Under the pieces are notes generated by a model. It was not told the DNA's origin, ran no database searches, and saw only the letters and a list, made by a program, of their open reading frames with translations. A stretch of 64,000 nt of DNA, from the NCBI RefSeq assembly GCF_019278465.1, contig NZ_CP058983.1:310001-374000 (forward strand). Direction: 5' to 3'. Positions 54,992 to 64,000 of this stretch are shown here, in pieces (within the stretch, counting starts at the first letter, position 1; the number at the start of each line of letters is the position of its first letter). Position numbers and translations under genes: made by a program. The stretch is from Tenacibaculum sp. AHE14PA (GTDB lineage Bacteria; Bacteroidota; Bacteroidia; Flavobacteriales; Flavobacteriaceae).

Positions 54992-55056
54992 AAAAGAGAA
55001 TTGTTTTTTGCATTTAGATAATAAACGCTGAGAAAGCAGTAAAGCCAAAAACAATT

Positions 55057-55086
55057 ATGCCCTTTATTTAAAAAAATAAAGGGCAT
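55057..55086. terminator. Hairpin between xerD and the SRP RNA
   Basis: 13-bp stem ATGCCCTTTATTT/AAATAAAGGGCAT. It may end both xerD and, with the T-run just upstream on the minus strand, the SRP RNA. Confidence 0.75.
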
Positions 55087-55093
55087 AAAAAAA

Positions 55094-55187
55094 GGCAAGC
55101 TACCTACATCACACTGCTACAACCTAATACCCTTGCTGCGTTCCCGCCCTGGGGGATTCAAAGGGAGCTAGTTGTGTAGGACTTGCC
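55094..55187 (-). ncRNA. ffs: Bacterial small signal recognition particle RNA (4.5S type)
   Basis: On the minus strand the RNA starts GGCAAGTCCTAC and ends GATGTAGGTAGCTTGCC, which pair as the closing stem. The apical part GGGCGGGAACGCAGCAAGGG (GNAR-type tetraloop GGAA and the asymmetric loop) is the Ffh-binding domain. A run of seven T follows directly. Confidence 0.93.
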
Positions 55188-55191
55188 GATG

Positions 55192-55222
55192 CAAATCTAC
55201 AGCCTTTTTTGATAAAAACAAT
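55192..55222 (-). promoter_or_regulatory. Promoter of the SRP RNA
   Basis: On the minus strand TTG (55219-55221), a 19-base spacer and TAGATTTG (55192-55199), the exact -7 form, placed just before the RNA 5' end. Confidence 0.7.
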
Positions 55223-55323
55223 GAAAAAAAAACGCTTTTTTTTGTAACATTTTTAACTCTTTGAATACTAATACATTGTTGAGAATCTTTTTTTTCAAAG
55301 AACTCGATTCGAAAACAAAATAA

Positions 55324-55331
55324 TATATTTG
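55324..55331 (+). promoter_or_regulatory. -7 promoter box of the DUF4199 gene
   Basis: TATATTTG matches TAnnTTTG exactly, 30 bases before the start codon. Confidence 0.55.
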
Positions 55332-55361
55332 TTAAACTAACTAAAAATCAATTACACAAAC

Positions 55362-55883
55362 ATGGAAAATCAAGCTAACAGTAAAAACATTATTTTAAAT
55401 TACGGATTATACTTAGGTTTAATCGGAATATTTATTCATTTAGTATTTTATGCAACAGGTAACTTAATTTCATTAGGCTGGTTAACTGGTATTTTAGGTT
55501 TTGTAGCAATGATTACGTTGATTGTTTTAGGTATTAAAAAGTTTAAAACAGATAATGGAGGTTTTTTAAGTTTCGGACAAGCTTTAAAGGTTGGTGTAGG
55601 AATTGCAGCATTTAGTGCTGTAATTAGCGCTGTTTATACCTTAATTTTCACAAATTTTATAGAACCAGGATTTCAAGACCAAGTAATGGAAATTCAAAAA
55701 CAAGCTTGGATGGATGCTGGTATGAATGATGAGCAAATAGAAGCTTCGGAAGAAATGGCTAAAAAGTTCGGAGGTCCAGCTATTACTATTCCTATAACCA
55801 TAGTAATGTCTGCTTTTTTTGGTTTTATCATTTCAGCTATTGGTGGTGCTATTATGAAAAAAACAGAAGAAGATCAATATTAA
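55362..55883 (+). CDS. DUF4199 membrane protein
   Basis: A 173-residue protein with four membrane helices (about 13-33, 37-57, 75-97 and 137-160) and the conserved loop DNGGFLSFGQALKVGVG, typical of DUF4199. A flavobacterial family of unknown function, often beside a glycosyltransferase as here. Confidence 0.85.
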   Translation: MENQANSKNIILNYGLYLGLIGIFIHLVFYATGNLISLGWLTGILGFVAMITLIVLGIKKFKTDNGGFLSFGQALKVGVGIAAFSAVISAVYTLIFTNFIEPGFQDQVMEIQKQAWMDAGMNDEQIEASEEMAKKFGGPAITIPITIVMSAFFGFIISAIGGAIMKKTEEDQY

Positions 55884-55892
55884 GAATACTTT

Positions 55893-55943
55893 AAAAAGGT
55901 AAAGTCATAAAGTTCATTAAAGACTTTGTAACTTTACCTTTTT
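55893..55943 (+). terminator. Terminator after the DUF4199 gene
   Basis: Stem AAAAAGGTAAAGT/ACTTTACCTTTTT, with an inner AAAGT/ACTTT pair. Confidence 0.8.
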
Positions 55944-55962
55944 AATTTTTGCACAAAACACT

Positions 55963-56919
55963 ATGGATATATCGGTAGTAATACCACTTCTTAACGAAGA
56001 AGAATCTTTACTAGAATTACACAATTGGATTGCAAAAGTTATGCAATCCAATACTTATTTATATGAAATTATATTTATTGATGATGGTAGCACCGATACT
56101 TCTTGGCAAGTAATTGAGGAATTATCAGCAAAAAACAACTCGGTAAAAGGAATTCGTTTTCAACGTAACTATGGTAAATCACAAGCTTTAGATGCTGGTT
56201 TTGGTTTAGCAAAAGGAAATGTTGTTATTACTATGGATGCCGATTTACAAGACAGCCCTGATGAAATACCTGAATTATACGATTTAATTATTGCCGAAAA
56301 TTTCGATTTAATTTCTGGTTGGAAAAAGAAACGTTATGATAATGTTGTAACCAAAAACATACCATCAAAACTATTTAATTGGGCAGCTCGTAAAACATCT
56401 GGTTTAGAGTTAAATGATTTTAATTGTGGATTAAAAGCTTATAAAAACGAAGTAATAAAAACAGTAAAAGTAAGTGGCGAAATGCATCGTTACATTCCTG
56501 TTTTAGCAAAAAACGAAGGTTTTAATAATATTGGCGAAAAAGTAGTGCAGCATCAAGCACGAAAATATGGTGTTACTAAATTTGGAATGGATCGTTTTGT
56601 AAACGGATTTTTAGATTTAATTACCATTTCATTTTTATCAAAGTTCGGAAAACGACCAATGCACTTTTTTGGTCTTTGGGGAAGTTTAATGTTTATCTTC
56701 GGCTTCTTTGCTGCTTTTTTTATCGGAATTATGAAAATATACCGTTTATCTACAGGTATAAAAACCATTTTGGTAACCAATAATCCTTGGTTTTATATTG
56801 CTTTAACTTCTATGATTTTAGGAACCTTATTGTTCTTGGCAGGTTTTTTAGGAGAATTAATTATTAAAAGTAATACGCAACAAAAGCACTACAAGATTAA
56901 AGAAAAAATAAACTTTTAA
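55963..56919 (+). CDS. Family 2 glycosyltransferase (GtrB/DPM1-like)
   Basis: A 318-residue inner-membrane glycosyltransferase: GT-A domain with VVIPLLNEEESL (5-16), IDDGSTD (about 42-48), MDADLQDSPDE (metal DxD) and NCGLKAY, followed by two C-terminal membrane helices (about 235-258, 278-303). GtrB-like enzymes load a sugar onto a polyprenyl phosphate. Acceptor and sugar not known. Confidence 0.9.
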   Translation: MDISVVIPLLNEEESLLELHNWIAKVMQSNTYLYEIIFIDDGSTDTSWQVIEELSAKNNSVKGIRFQRNYGKSQALDAGFGLAKGNVVITMDADLQDSPDEIPELYDLIIAENFDLISGWKKKRYDNVVTKNIPSKLFNWAARKTSGLELNDFNCGLKAYKNEVIKTVKVSGEMHRYIPVLAKNEGFNNIGEKVVQHQARKYGVTKFGMDRFVNGFLDLITISFLSKFGKRPMHFFGLWGSLMFIFGFFAAFFIGIMKIYRLSTGIKTILVTNNPWFYIALTSMILGTLLFLAGFLGELIIKSNTQQKHYKIKEKINF

Positions 56920-56925
56920 AACGCG

Positions 56926-56933
56926 TATCTTTG
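56926..56933 (+). promoter_or_regulatory. -7 promoter box of the phosphosugar mutase gene
   Basis: TATCTTTG matches TAnnTTTG exactly, 18 bases before the start. Confidence 0.5.
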
Positions 56934-56951
56934 TACGTTTTAACTTGACAC

Positions 56952-58661
56952 ATGAAAGAGATTTTAAACAAAGCAAAATTATGGTTATCTGATACATTCG
57001 ATTCAGAAACTAGAAAAGAAATTCAACAACTAATCGACACTAATTCTGACGATTTAGCAGACCGATTTTATAAGAACTTAGAATTCGGTACAGGCGGAAT
57101 GCGCGGTATTGTTGGCGCAGGAGTCAACCGAATAAACAAATATACTTTAGGTAAAGCAACACAAGGTTTAAGTAATTATTTACATCAAACTTATCCTAAC
57201 AAAGAAATAAAAGTTGCCATTGGTTACGATTGTCGCCACGATAGTAAATGGTTAGCTAAAGTAGTTGCTGATGTATTTTCAGCAAATAATATTAAGGTAT
57301 TTCTTTTTGAAGATCTACGCCCTACTCCCGAATTATCTTTTGCCGTGAATCATTTAGGTTGCGATGTTGGTATCGTATTAACAGCATCACATAACCCACC
57401 AGAATATAACGGTTATAAAGTATATTGGTCTGACGGAGGACAAATTGTACCACCACAAGACACAGGCATTATTGATGAAGTAAATTCTTTAGCTTATACC
57501 GATGTTCATTTTAATGCCAATGAAGATTTAATTTCAACTATCGGTAATGAAGTTGACGAAGCTTTTTGGCAAGCATCGATTAAAAACGGAACCTTTGATG
57601 TAAAAGGTCGTAAAGATTTAAAAATTGTTTTCACCAATTTACACGGAACGGCCATTAAGTTAATTCCTGAAGTTTTAAAACGTGCTGGTTATACACAAGT
57701 TCATATTGTAGCCGAACAAGCAGAACCTAACGGAAGTTTCCCTACCGTAAAATCGCCAAACCCTGAAGAACCAGCTGCTTTAAAAATGGCGGTTGATTTA
57801 GCCAATGAAGTTGATGCGGATATCGTTTTAGGAACAGATCCAGATTCTGATAGAATTGGTATTGCTGTGCGTGATTTAGAAGGTAACATGAAATTATTAA
57901 ACGGAAATCAGACTATGAGTATGATGACCGATTTTTTAATTAATGATTGGAAAAATAAAGGCAAATTAAACGGAAAACAGTTTGTAGGTTCTACCATCGT
58001 TTCTACGAATTTAGTAAACGAAATTGCAACTTCTTACGGTGTAGAAACTAAAGTTGGTTTAACCGGTTTTAAGTGGATTGCTAAAATGATTAAAGACTAC
58101 CCTGAATTAGATTTTATTGGTGGTGGTGAAGAAAGTTTTGGCTATATGGTTGGTGATTTTGTTCGCGATAAAGATGCGGTTACCTCTGCCCTATTGGCTT
58201 GTGAAATAGCTTCAAATGCAAAAGCAAATAATAGTTCTTTTTATGAAGAATTGTTGGCATTATATACACGTCATCATTTTTATAAAGAACACTTAATTTC
58301 TATTGTTAAAAAAGGAATGGACGGTGCGCAACAAATCAAACAAATGATGGTTGATTTACGTAAGAATCCGTTTACTAAAATAGACAATGCTAAAGTGGAA
58401 TACTTATACGATTATCAATCATCTATAAAAAAGAATTTAATTACAGGTGAAGAAACGGTTATGGATATTCCGAAATCTAATGTATTGATTTATCAAACTA
58501 CAGATGGAACTAAAATGGCAGCTCGTCCTAGCGGAACAGAACCTAAAATTAAGTTTTATTTTAGTGTAAAGTCAAAATTAGATACTGTAGATAATGCCGT
58601 AACTATTGAAAAAGCATTAGATGTAAAAATTCAACGAATTATAAAAGAATTAAATTTGTAA
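56952..58661 (+). CDS. Phosphoglucomutase/phosphomannomutase family protein
   Basis: A 569-residue phosphosugar mutase: catalytic Ser motif TASHNPPEYNGYK (about 145-157), metal loop GTDPDSDRIG (about 296), sugar loop GGGEESFGYM and phosphate loop RPSGTEPKIKFY. This long form (PgcA-like) converts glucose-1-P and glucose-6-P or mannose phosphates. It is one base from the ABC exporter. Confidence 0.93.
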   Translation: MKEILNKAKLWLSDTFDSETRKEIQQLIDTNSDDLADRFYKNLEFGTGGMRGIVGAGVNRINKYTLGKATQGLSNYLHQTYPNKEIKVAIGYDCRHDSKWLAKVVADVFSANNIKVFLFEDLRPTPELSFAVNHLGCDVGIVLTASHNPPEYNGYKVYWSDGGQIVPPQDTGIIDEVNSLAYTDVHFNANEDLISTIGNEVDEAFWQASIKNGTFDVKGRKDLKIVFTNLHGTAIKLIPEVLKRAGYTQVHIVAEQAEPNGSFPTVKSPNPEEPAALKMAVDLANEVDADIVLGTDPDSDRIGIAVRDLEGNMKLLNGNQTMSMMTDFLINDWKNKGKLNGKQFVGSTIVSTNLVNEIATSYGVETKVGLTGFKWIAKMIKDYPELDFIGGGEESFGYMVGDFVRDKDAVTSALLACEIASNAKANNSSFYEELLALYTRHHFYKEHLISIVKKGMDGAQQIKQMMVDLRKNPFTKIDNAKVEYLYDYQSSIKKNLITGEETVMDIPKSNVLIYQTTDGTKMAARPSGTEPKIKFYFSVKSKLDTVDNAVTIEKALDVKIQRIIKELNL

Positions 58662-60494
58662 ATGAATTATTTAAAACGTTTTTTTAAATACGCAAAACCG
58701 TATAAATCATTAGGAATATTAAGTATTATTCTTAATATTTTGTATGCTTTATTTACTACGCTATCATACATTATATTAATGCCTACTTTAAATATACTAT
58801 TTGGAGAAACACCTAAAGTATATTTAAAACCTATTTATAAGGGGTTTAGTGAATCATTAAACAAAGACTATCTAAGTGATTTATTAAATTACTTCGTTAC
58901 TTACACTAATGAAAATTATGGACAAGAAACAACGTTACTATATGTAGTAATAGCTGTAGTTGCAGTTTTCTTGCTAAAGAATTTGTTTGGTTACCTAGGG
59001 CAATTAGCAATGGTTTTTCTAAAAAACAACGTGTTAAAAGACCTAAGAACAACTATTTACAACAAAATAATAACGCTCCCATTGGCCTTTTTCTCAAATC
59101 AAAACAAAGGAGATATTATAGCTCGTAGTACTAATGATGTTAATACAATTAACAATTCATACCTTAATTTGATTATAACTTTTATTAGAGAACCATTAAA
59201 TATTGTTTTTACGTTATTTTTTATGATTTCAACAAGCTGGGAATTATCTATTTTTATTTTTACTTTCATTCCTATTTCTGGTTTAGCTATCTCATTTATA
59301 AGTAAAAAAATAAAACAACAGTCTGGTGAAATTTCTCATAAGATTGGTGGTCTTTTAAGTATTCTAGAAGAAAGTATTTCTGGTTTAAAAATTGTCAAAG
59401 CATTTAACGCTGAACAATTATTTTCTTCAAAGTTTAATACTCAAACAGAAGACATTCGCTTATTATCTAATAAAATGAGTAAAAAAGAAACGCTAGCAAG
59501 CCCTATGAGCGAATTTTTAGGTGTAATTACCATTGCTGGCCTTCTTTGGTATGGTGGTAAAATGGTTTTGATTGATGAAACCTTATTGGGAGGAACTTTT
59601 ATCGGTTTTATGGCTGCTGCATATAATATACTTACGCCTGCTAAGGCTATGGCAAAGGCTAATAATAATATTAAAATAGGAAATGCTGCGGCACAAAGAA
59701 TATTTGAAATTATAGATACTGAGAATGAATTAACAGATATTAATAACGCTAAAGAATTAACTGAATTTAATAATACGGTTGAATTTAAGAATATCTCTTT
59801 TATGTATGATGACACATATGTATTAGAAGATTTTTCATTAACAATACCTAAAGGTAAAACAGTAGCATTGGTTGGGCAATCTGGAAGTGGAAAATCTACA
59901 CTTGCAAATTTAATTACTCGTTTTTACGATGTTAACAAAGGTGATATTCTTATAGACGGAAATAACATAAAAAATATTTCTAAAAAATCGTTAAGAGGTT
60001 TAACTGGTATTGTTGCTCAAGATTCAACCTTGTTTAATGATACTATCGCTAATAATATTAAATTAAGTAAACCATCTGCTACAGAAAAAGAAATTGAAGA
60101 TGCCGCCATAATAGCAAATGCTGAAGAATTTATTAAAGATTTACCACTAAAATATGATACAATAATAGGAGATCGCGGTAGCTCACTTTCAGGAGGACAA
60201 CAACAAAGAATTGCAATTGCCAGAGCTGTTTTAAAAAATCCGCCTATAATGATTCTAGATGAAGCAACATCTGCTTTAGATACAGAATCTGAGCAATTAG
60301 TTCAGGTTGCTTTAGAAAAAATGATGAAAAATAGAACTTCTTTAATAATTGCGCATCGATTATCAACAATTCAAAAAGCTGATAATATTGTTGTAATGAA
60401 AAAAGGAAGAATTGTAGAACAAGGTAAACATGAGGAATTACTTGCCAAGAAAGGAGAGTATTTTAAACTTGTTACAATGCAATCATTAACATAA
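58662..60494 (+). CDS. MsbA-like ABC exporter
   Basis: A 610-residue half-transporter with six N-terminal helices (to about 325) and an ATPase domain: Walker A GQSGSGKST (about 405), Q-loop AQDSTLF, signature LSGGQQQRIAIARAVL, Walker B MILDEATSALD. The lipid-exporter family name is MsbA; lipid A flipping is plausible with lipid A genes in the same window but not shown. Start overlaps nothing; the gene directly follows the mutase stop. Confidence 0.9.
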   Translation: MNYLKRFFKYAKPYKSLGILSIILNILYALFTTLSYIILMPTLNILFGETPKVYLKPIYKGFSESLNKDYLSDLLNYFVTYTNENYGQETTLLYVVIAVVAVFLLKNLFGYLGQLAMVFLKNNVLKDLRTTIYNKIITLPLAFFSNQNKGDIIARSTNDVNTINNSYLNLIITFIREPLNIVFTLFFMISTSWELSIFIFTFIPISGLAISFISKKIKQQSGEISHKIGGLLSILEESISGLKIVKAFNAEQLFSSKFNTQTEDIRLLSNKMSKKETLASPMSEFLGVITIAGLLWYGGKMVLIDETLLGGTFIGFMAAAYNILTPAKAMAKANNNIKIGNAAAQRIFEIIDTENELTDINNAKELTEFNNTVEFKNISFMYDDTYVLEDFSLTIPKGKTVALVGQSGSGKSTLANLITRFYDVNKGDILIDGNNIKNISKKSLRGLTGIVAQDSTLFNDTIANNIKLSKPSATEKEIEDAAIIANAEEFIKDLPLKYDTIIGDRGSSLSGGQQQRIAIARAVLKNPPIMILDEATSALDTESEQLVQVALEKMMKNRTSLIIAHRLSTIQKADNIVVMKKGRIVEQGKHEELLAKKGEYFKLVTMQSLT

Positions 60495-60496
60495 AT

Positions 60497-60530
60497 AAAA
60501 AAGGGAAGTTTTTAAAAACTTCCCTTTTTT
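60497..60530. terminator. Bidirectional terminator
   Basis: Inverted repeat AAAAAAGGGAAGTTTTT/AAAAACTTCCCTTTTTT between two convergent genes. Confidence 0.88.
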
Positions 60531-60545
60531 ATTACTTATAACTTT

Positions 60546-61967
60546 TTAATTATTTTCTAAACCTAACTTCTTACCTTTTTCTATCATATATTGATAACAG
60601 GCTTCGTGTTCATTAGGAATTTCACCCTCTAAAATAGCTTCTTTTATGGCTTCTTTAATCTGACCTATCTCTCTACATGGATTTAAATTAAAGGCTTTCA
60701 TAATTTCTTCTCCCGTAATAGGTGGTTGGAAATTACGAACTTTATCACGCTCTTCTACTTCTTTAATTTTTTCACGAACAAGTTCGAAGTTTTTATGATA
60801 GCGTGTAAACTTCTTTGAGTTTTTAGTTGTTATATCAGCTTCACATAACGTCATTAAGCTATCTACATCTTCACCTGCATCAAAAACTAATCTTCTTACA
60901 GCCGAATCTGTTACATCACTTGCCAACACAATTGGTCGAGAACTTAACATGACCATTTTCTGAACAAATTTCATTTTGTTATTCAATGGCATTTTTAAGC
61001 GTTTAAATAATTTAAAAACCATTTTAGAACCTACAAATTCATGTGCATGAAACGTCCAACCTTGTTTTTTATGATAACGTTTTGTTGGTGCTTTACCAAT
61101 ATCGTGCAATAAAGCAGCCCAGCGAAGCCAAACATCTTCAGTATTTTCTGATATATTATCAACCACTTCTAAAGTGTGATAAAAATTATCCTTATGCTTT
61201 TGCCCTTCTACCTCTTCTACTCCTTTTAATGCTGTTAATTCAGGAATAATTCGCTCTAAAAGTTCTGTTTGTTCTAATAGTAAAAATCCTACAGAAGGTT
61301 TAGACGATTCTAATATTTTATTTAATTCAACAATTATTCGTTCTTTCGTAATAATATTTATTCTTTTTGAATTCTTAGCAATGGCACTTAAAGATTCTGC
61401 TTCAATTACAAAGTTTAATTGAGAAGCAAAGCGAATAGCACGCATCATACGCAACGGATCATCAGAATAAGTGATATCAGGATCTAAAGGTGTTTTAATT
61501 ATTTTAGCTTCTAAATCTGATATTCCATCAAAAGGATCTAATAAAAGTCCAAATGATTCTTTATTTAAGCTCAAAGCCAAAGCGTTAATAGTAAAATCAC
61601 GTCTATTCTGATCGTCTTGTAAAGTACCAGGTTTAACCTCTGGATTTCTACTATCTTCTGTATACGATTCTTTACGAGCGCCTACAAACTCTATTTCAAT
61701 ATCTTTATAACGCAACATTGCTGTTCCGTATGTCTTAAAAATCTGAACTTTTGGTTTGTTTGGCAATAAAGAAGCTACTTTTTCTGCTAACTCAATTCCG
61801 CTACCAACAGCAACGACATCTATATCTTTTGCAGTACCTCTTTGTAAAATAAAATCTCGTACAAAACCACCAATTACATAACTTTCTAATTGTAATTCTT
61901 CGGTTGCTTTACTTATATATTGAAATATTTCAGCAGAAATTGCTTCTTTAAAATATTGTTCTTGCAT
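60546..61967 (-). CDS. CCA tRNA nucleotidyltransferase with HD domain
   Basis: A 473-residue enzyme. N-terminal nucleotidyltransferase: GGFVRDFILQRGTAKDIDVVAVGSG (33-57, with the two metal Asp), RRDFTINALAL; then the RNA-binding arm domain, and an HD domain (LLHDIGKAPTKR, about 287). The class II form with an HD tail can add CCA and hydrolyse 2',3'-cyclic phosphate. Neither tRNA seen here encodes CCA, which fits the need for it. Confidence 0.93.
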   Translation of the reverse strand: MQEQYFKEAISAEIFQYISKATEELQLESYVIGGFVRDFILQRGTAKDIDVVAVGSGIELAEKVASLLPNKPKVQIFKTYGTAMLRYKDIEIEFVGARKESYTEDSRNPEVKPGTLQDDQNRRDFTINALALSLNKESFGLLLDPFDGISDLEAKIIKTPLDPDITYSDDPLRMMRAIRFASQLNFVIEAESLSAIAKNSKRINIITKERIIVELNKILESSKPSVGFLLLEQTELLERIIPELTALKGVEEVEGQKHKDNFYHTLEVVDNISENTEDVWLRWAALLHDIGKAPTKRYHKKQGWTFHAHEFVGSKMVFKLFKRLKMPLNNKMKFVQKMVMLSSRPIVLASDVTDSAVRRLVFDAGEDVDSLMTLCEADITTKNSKKFTRYHKNFELVREKIKEVEERDKVRNFQPPITGEEIMKAFNLNPCREIGQIKEAIKEAILEGEIPNEHEACYQYMIEKGKKLGLENN

Positions 61968-61971
61968 CTAA

Positions 61972-62517
61972 TTATTCTCTTATCACAATAACAGAATCAC
62001 CATCCATCTTTAAAATTGTAGATGATTTTTCTGTTGTATTATCTTCATGCAAATCTACCACATAATCTACACTTTTTAAAATTGATTTACTTATATCTAT
62101 AAATGATTTTGGCGTAGATTCACCACTAATATTTGCAGATGTAGACACAATAGGTTTACCAAACTCTTTTATTAATTGCAAACAAAAATCATTTTTTGGT
62201 ATTCTAATAGCAATCGTGTTATCTGAAGCAATTGTATTTTTTGCTAAGTTTTTAGGGCTATGATATATGATTGTAGTTGGTTTTGTTGTATTTTCTAACA
62301 CATCCAATGCTATTTGAGGAACAACTTTAACATATTCCTTTAGCATTTCTATAGAAGAAACTAGAATAATTAAACTTTTAGATTCTTCTCTTTTTTTAAT
62401 TTTATATATTTTTTTAACAGCAACTTCATTTGTAGCATCACAGCCAATACCCCAAACAGTATCTGTTGGGTAGAGGATTGTTTTACCTTGCTTTAGGTTA
62501 TTAATTAATTCAATCAT
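61972..62517 (-). CDS. L-threonylcarbamoyladenylate synthase (YrdC/Sua5 family)
   Basis: A 181-residue YrdC-domain protein: KQGKTILYPTDTVWGIGCDATNEVAV (9-34), KKREESKSLIIL, and SANISGESTP. It makes the threonylcarbamoyl-AMP used for the t6A37 tRNA modification, the same pathway as tsaE at 42602. Four bases upstream of the CCA enzyme on the same strand. Confidence 0.92.
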   Translation of the reverse strand: MIELINNLKQGKTILYPTDTVWGIGCDATNEVAVKKIYKIKKREESKSLIILVSSIEMLKEYVKVVPQIALDVLENTTKPTTIIYHSPKNLAKNTIASDNTIAIRIPKNDFCLQLIKEFGKPIVSTSANISGESTPKSFIDISKSILKSVDYVVDLHEDNTTEKSSTILKMDGDSVIVIRE

Positions 62518-62609
62518 AAAATACTTATTATAGCTATAATTTTCTACAGGCTTAGTTATTATATTCTAAAGAAATCTATATAAGAGAACATTTTTTTGCT
62601 TTAAAATTT

Positions 62610-63560
62610 TCACTTATTTAAATTAAATTTTTTCTCTAACCATTTCAATAAGTAAATTTGTACTTTTTTAGGACGCTGATCTAAACTTTGCATGTTTAAA
62701 AATAATTTATTCTTTTTTTTACCTAGAATATTTAATTTATACTTCGCCCAAAAAAAAGGTTTACATTTATGTATATAAATTAATTTATAATCACTTTTTA
62801 AAGTACATGTATTATTTTTTATTTCAATATGATTTGCAAGTCCTTGAGCGGTAAACTGAGTTACATCCCTAAACTTATGCCTAACATTATCAATTTCAAT
62901 ACTACGATTCTCTTTAAAGAATTTTTTAAACGTTGATTTTCTTAACGGTGCGGGAATATGTTGAAATCTATAAAATTTTTTTTCAAACCCTACTATTTCT
63001 GCTGATTTTTGCTGTGCTCTTTTATGCTTAGGCTTTGTTTTATCCGAATCTGGAAATATTTTTTTATGAAGTTTTTCTTCTTCAAATTTTATCCATTTAC
63101 CTCTTATTATAGGTTCTTCATTAATAAAATAGTCTGTAATTTTAGTTTCTTTAAGCAGAAACATATCATCATTTAAATAAATAAAATGCTCAGCCAAACC
63201 TTGTATATTATACAATTTAGCTTCTATAGGTCTGTTAGAGAATACAGGTAAATATTCACTATCTTCTTTAAAGATATCTTTATGATCTATTATAAAAACG
63301 TTTTCATAAGTACCTTTTTTTTTAAGTTTAATAAAATTTGGAACCTGATTATCTGTTACTATAAATATATTTCTAATAAAACTTGCATATTTTAAAATAG
63401 AATTGACAGCATACTTTATTTCTTCAACTTGATCAAGACGTGTTCGAAACTCCTTATTACTAATTACACTTTTATCTTTTAGATATGGTAACATTTTTTG
63501 TTGATGCTTTGCATCTTTGCCATCAACCCAGGTTATAACAGCATCAATAGGATAGCTCAT
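62610..63560 (-). CDS. Stealth-family phosphotransferase
   Basis: A 316-residue protein with the Stealth conserved regions: CR1 IDAVITWVDGKD (5-16), CR2 (about 38-150, FRTRLDQVEEIKYAVNSILKYASFIRNIFIVTDNQVP, then LNDDMFLL), CR3 near 200 (HIPAPLRKS) and CR4 near 270. Stealth proteins transfer a sugar-1-phosphate from a UDP-sugar to make capsule or teichoic-type polymers. Probably the edge of the surface-polysaccharide locus with pseB. Confidence 0.9.
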   Translation of the reverse strand: MSYPIDAVITWVDGKDAKHQQKMLPYLKDKSVISNKEFRTRLDQVEEIKYAVNSILKYASFIRNIFIVTDNQVPNFIKLKKKGTYENVFIIDHKDIFKEDSEYLPVFSNRPIEAKLYNIQGLAEHFIYLNDDMFLLKETKITDYFINEEPIIRGKWIKFEEEKLHKKIFPDSDKTKPKHKRAQQKSAEIVGFEKKFYRFQHIPAPLRKSTFKKFFKENRSIEIDNVRHKFRDVTQFTAQGLANHIEIKNNTCTLKSDYKLIYIHKCKPFFWAKYKLNILGKKKNKLFLNMQSLDQRPKKVQIYLLKWLEKKFNLNK

Positions 63561-63829
63561 GAATTTTAATGAAATTTAAATTAGGTGCTTTAAACACAGT
63601 CCTAAACTGTGCATAAAATTACCTAGAAAAAAATATATCTTTCTTTTTGTAAATCTTTTATCACTTTATCTTTATAAAGATAAAATTTTACATTTTTTTT
63701 CTGACAAATTTACCATAATTTATGCCATACAAAAATTCCTTTTACTATTTATTAAATAGAAGATACATAAAAGTTATAAAATATGTATTTTTACAAACTA
63801 TCATATTTATATTTTGAATCAAAAATTTT

Positions 63830-64000
63830 ATGCTAAACTTAAATAACCAATCTATTTTAATTACTGGTGGTACAGGATCATTTGGTAAAATGTTTACTAA
63901 ATTAATTTTAAGTAGATTTCCAGCTGTAAAACGTCTTGTAATATTATCTAGAGATGAACAAAAACATTTTCAGATGGCTCAGGAATTTCCTGAAACAGAA
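63830..64000 (+). CDS. pseB: UDP-N-acetylglucosamine 4,6-dehydratase (inverting), partial
   Basis: The first 57 residues are present; the gene runs off the window. The start MLNLNNQSILITGGTGSFGKMF has the PseB NAD-binding motif GGTGSFG, then RLVILSRDEQKHFQMAQEF, also family-specific. PseB begins pseudaminic acid synthesis. It is divergent from the Stealth gene across 269 bases that hold no ORF, only a small hairpin (CACAGT/ACTGTG, 63595-63611) and a near -7 box. Confidence 0.9.
   Translation, partial: MLNLNNQSILITGGTGSFGKMFTKLILSRFPAVKRLVILSRDEQKHFQMAQEFPETE

Noticed and set aside
59441..59815. A 124-residue minus-strand frame with hydrophobic stretches inside the ABC exporter
   Set aside because: Membrane-like look comes from the antisense of Asn/Lys/Ile codons; the plus-strand exporter is complete.

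Overview
The window is AT-rich bacterial chromosome with the marks of a marine-type member of the Flavobacteriaceae (Bacteroidota), possibly near Tenacibaculum or Polaribacter; the genus is a guess. Supporting signs are an LpxC-FabZ fusion, a transketolase split into half-genes, the type IX secretion regulator PorX, a YtxJ bacillithiol-associated protein, GIN-domain and DUF4105 proteins, and many promoters with the Bacteroidota -7 box TAnnTTTG. I see no phage, insertion sequence or CRISPR array. Most of the window is core chromosome.

Layout. 1-15.6 kb: housekeeping genes (glyA, fumarylacetoacetase, a DEAH helicase, ytxJ, clpB, smpB, a degenerate UbiA-like membrane protein, maf, a transketolase C-terminal half, an S4 RNA-binding protein, a phosphoribosyltransferase, shikimate kinase) and two tRNAs (Lys-UUU, Leu-GAG). 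15.7-19.4 kb: purL. 19.4-20.7 kb: a compact module made of a frameshifted AraC-type regulator, two matching promoters that share a 28-bp upstream repeat, a candidate small RNA, and a long hairpin or palindrome at each end. 20.75-28.9 kb: a MacB-like efflux/ABC operon (adaptor, ATPase, permease, GIN protein), divergent from an NtrC-type response regulator and its histidine kinase, with tandem inverted repeats between them. 28.9-29.9 kb: a 580-bp region rich in TTTACA-nn-TGTAAA sites ahead of a small helix-turn-helix regulator. 29.9-40.9 kb: a mostly minus-strand block with fabG, an M16 peptidase, sucD, a second LpxD-like gene, efp, lpxA, lpxC-fabZ, lpxD and an HD-domain protein. 41-44.6 kb: porX, tsaE, alanine dehydrogenase and a DUF4258 protein. 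44.6-50.5 kb: a YdeI-like protein, recQ, a kdsD remnant, tatC, an AhpD-like protein, lptB and pssA. 50.6-55.9 kb: a YheT-type hydrolase, a DUF4105/Lnb-like protein, aroQ, an outer-membrane protein, xerD, the SRP RNA and a DUF4199 protein. 56-62.5 kb: a glycosyltransferase, a phosphosugar mutase, an MsbA-like exporter, a CCA-adding enzyme and a YrdC/Sua5 protein. 62.6-64 kb: a Stealth phosphotransferase and the start of pseB, probably the edge of a surface-polysaccharide locus.

How the parts fit. Envelope biogenesis dominates: lipid A acylation (lpxA, lpxC-fabZ, lpxD and a paralogue), LPS export (lptB), phospholipid synthesis (pssA), lipoprotein processing (possibly the DUF4105 protein), Tat export, SRP targeting and T9SS control. 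The kdsD remnant keeps only its two ends, joined in frame, so the Kdo precursor enzyme must be supplied elsewhere or the pathway has changed. The most unusual region is the AraC/small-RNA module at 19389-20653: both copies of the repeat sit exactly 19 nt upstream of a -7 box, one ahead of the regulator and one ahead of a roughly 80-nt RNA with two GGGG motifs and a strong terminator.
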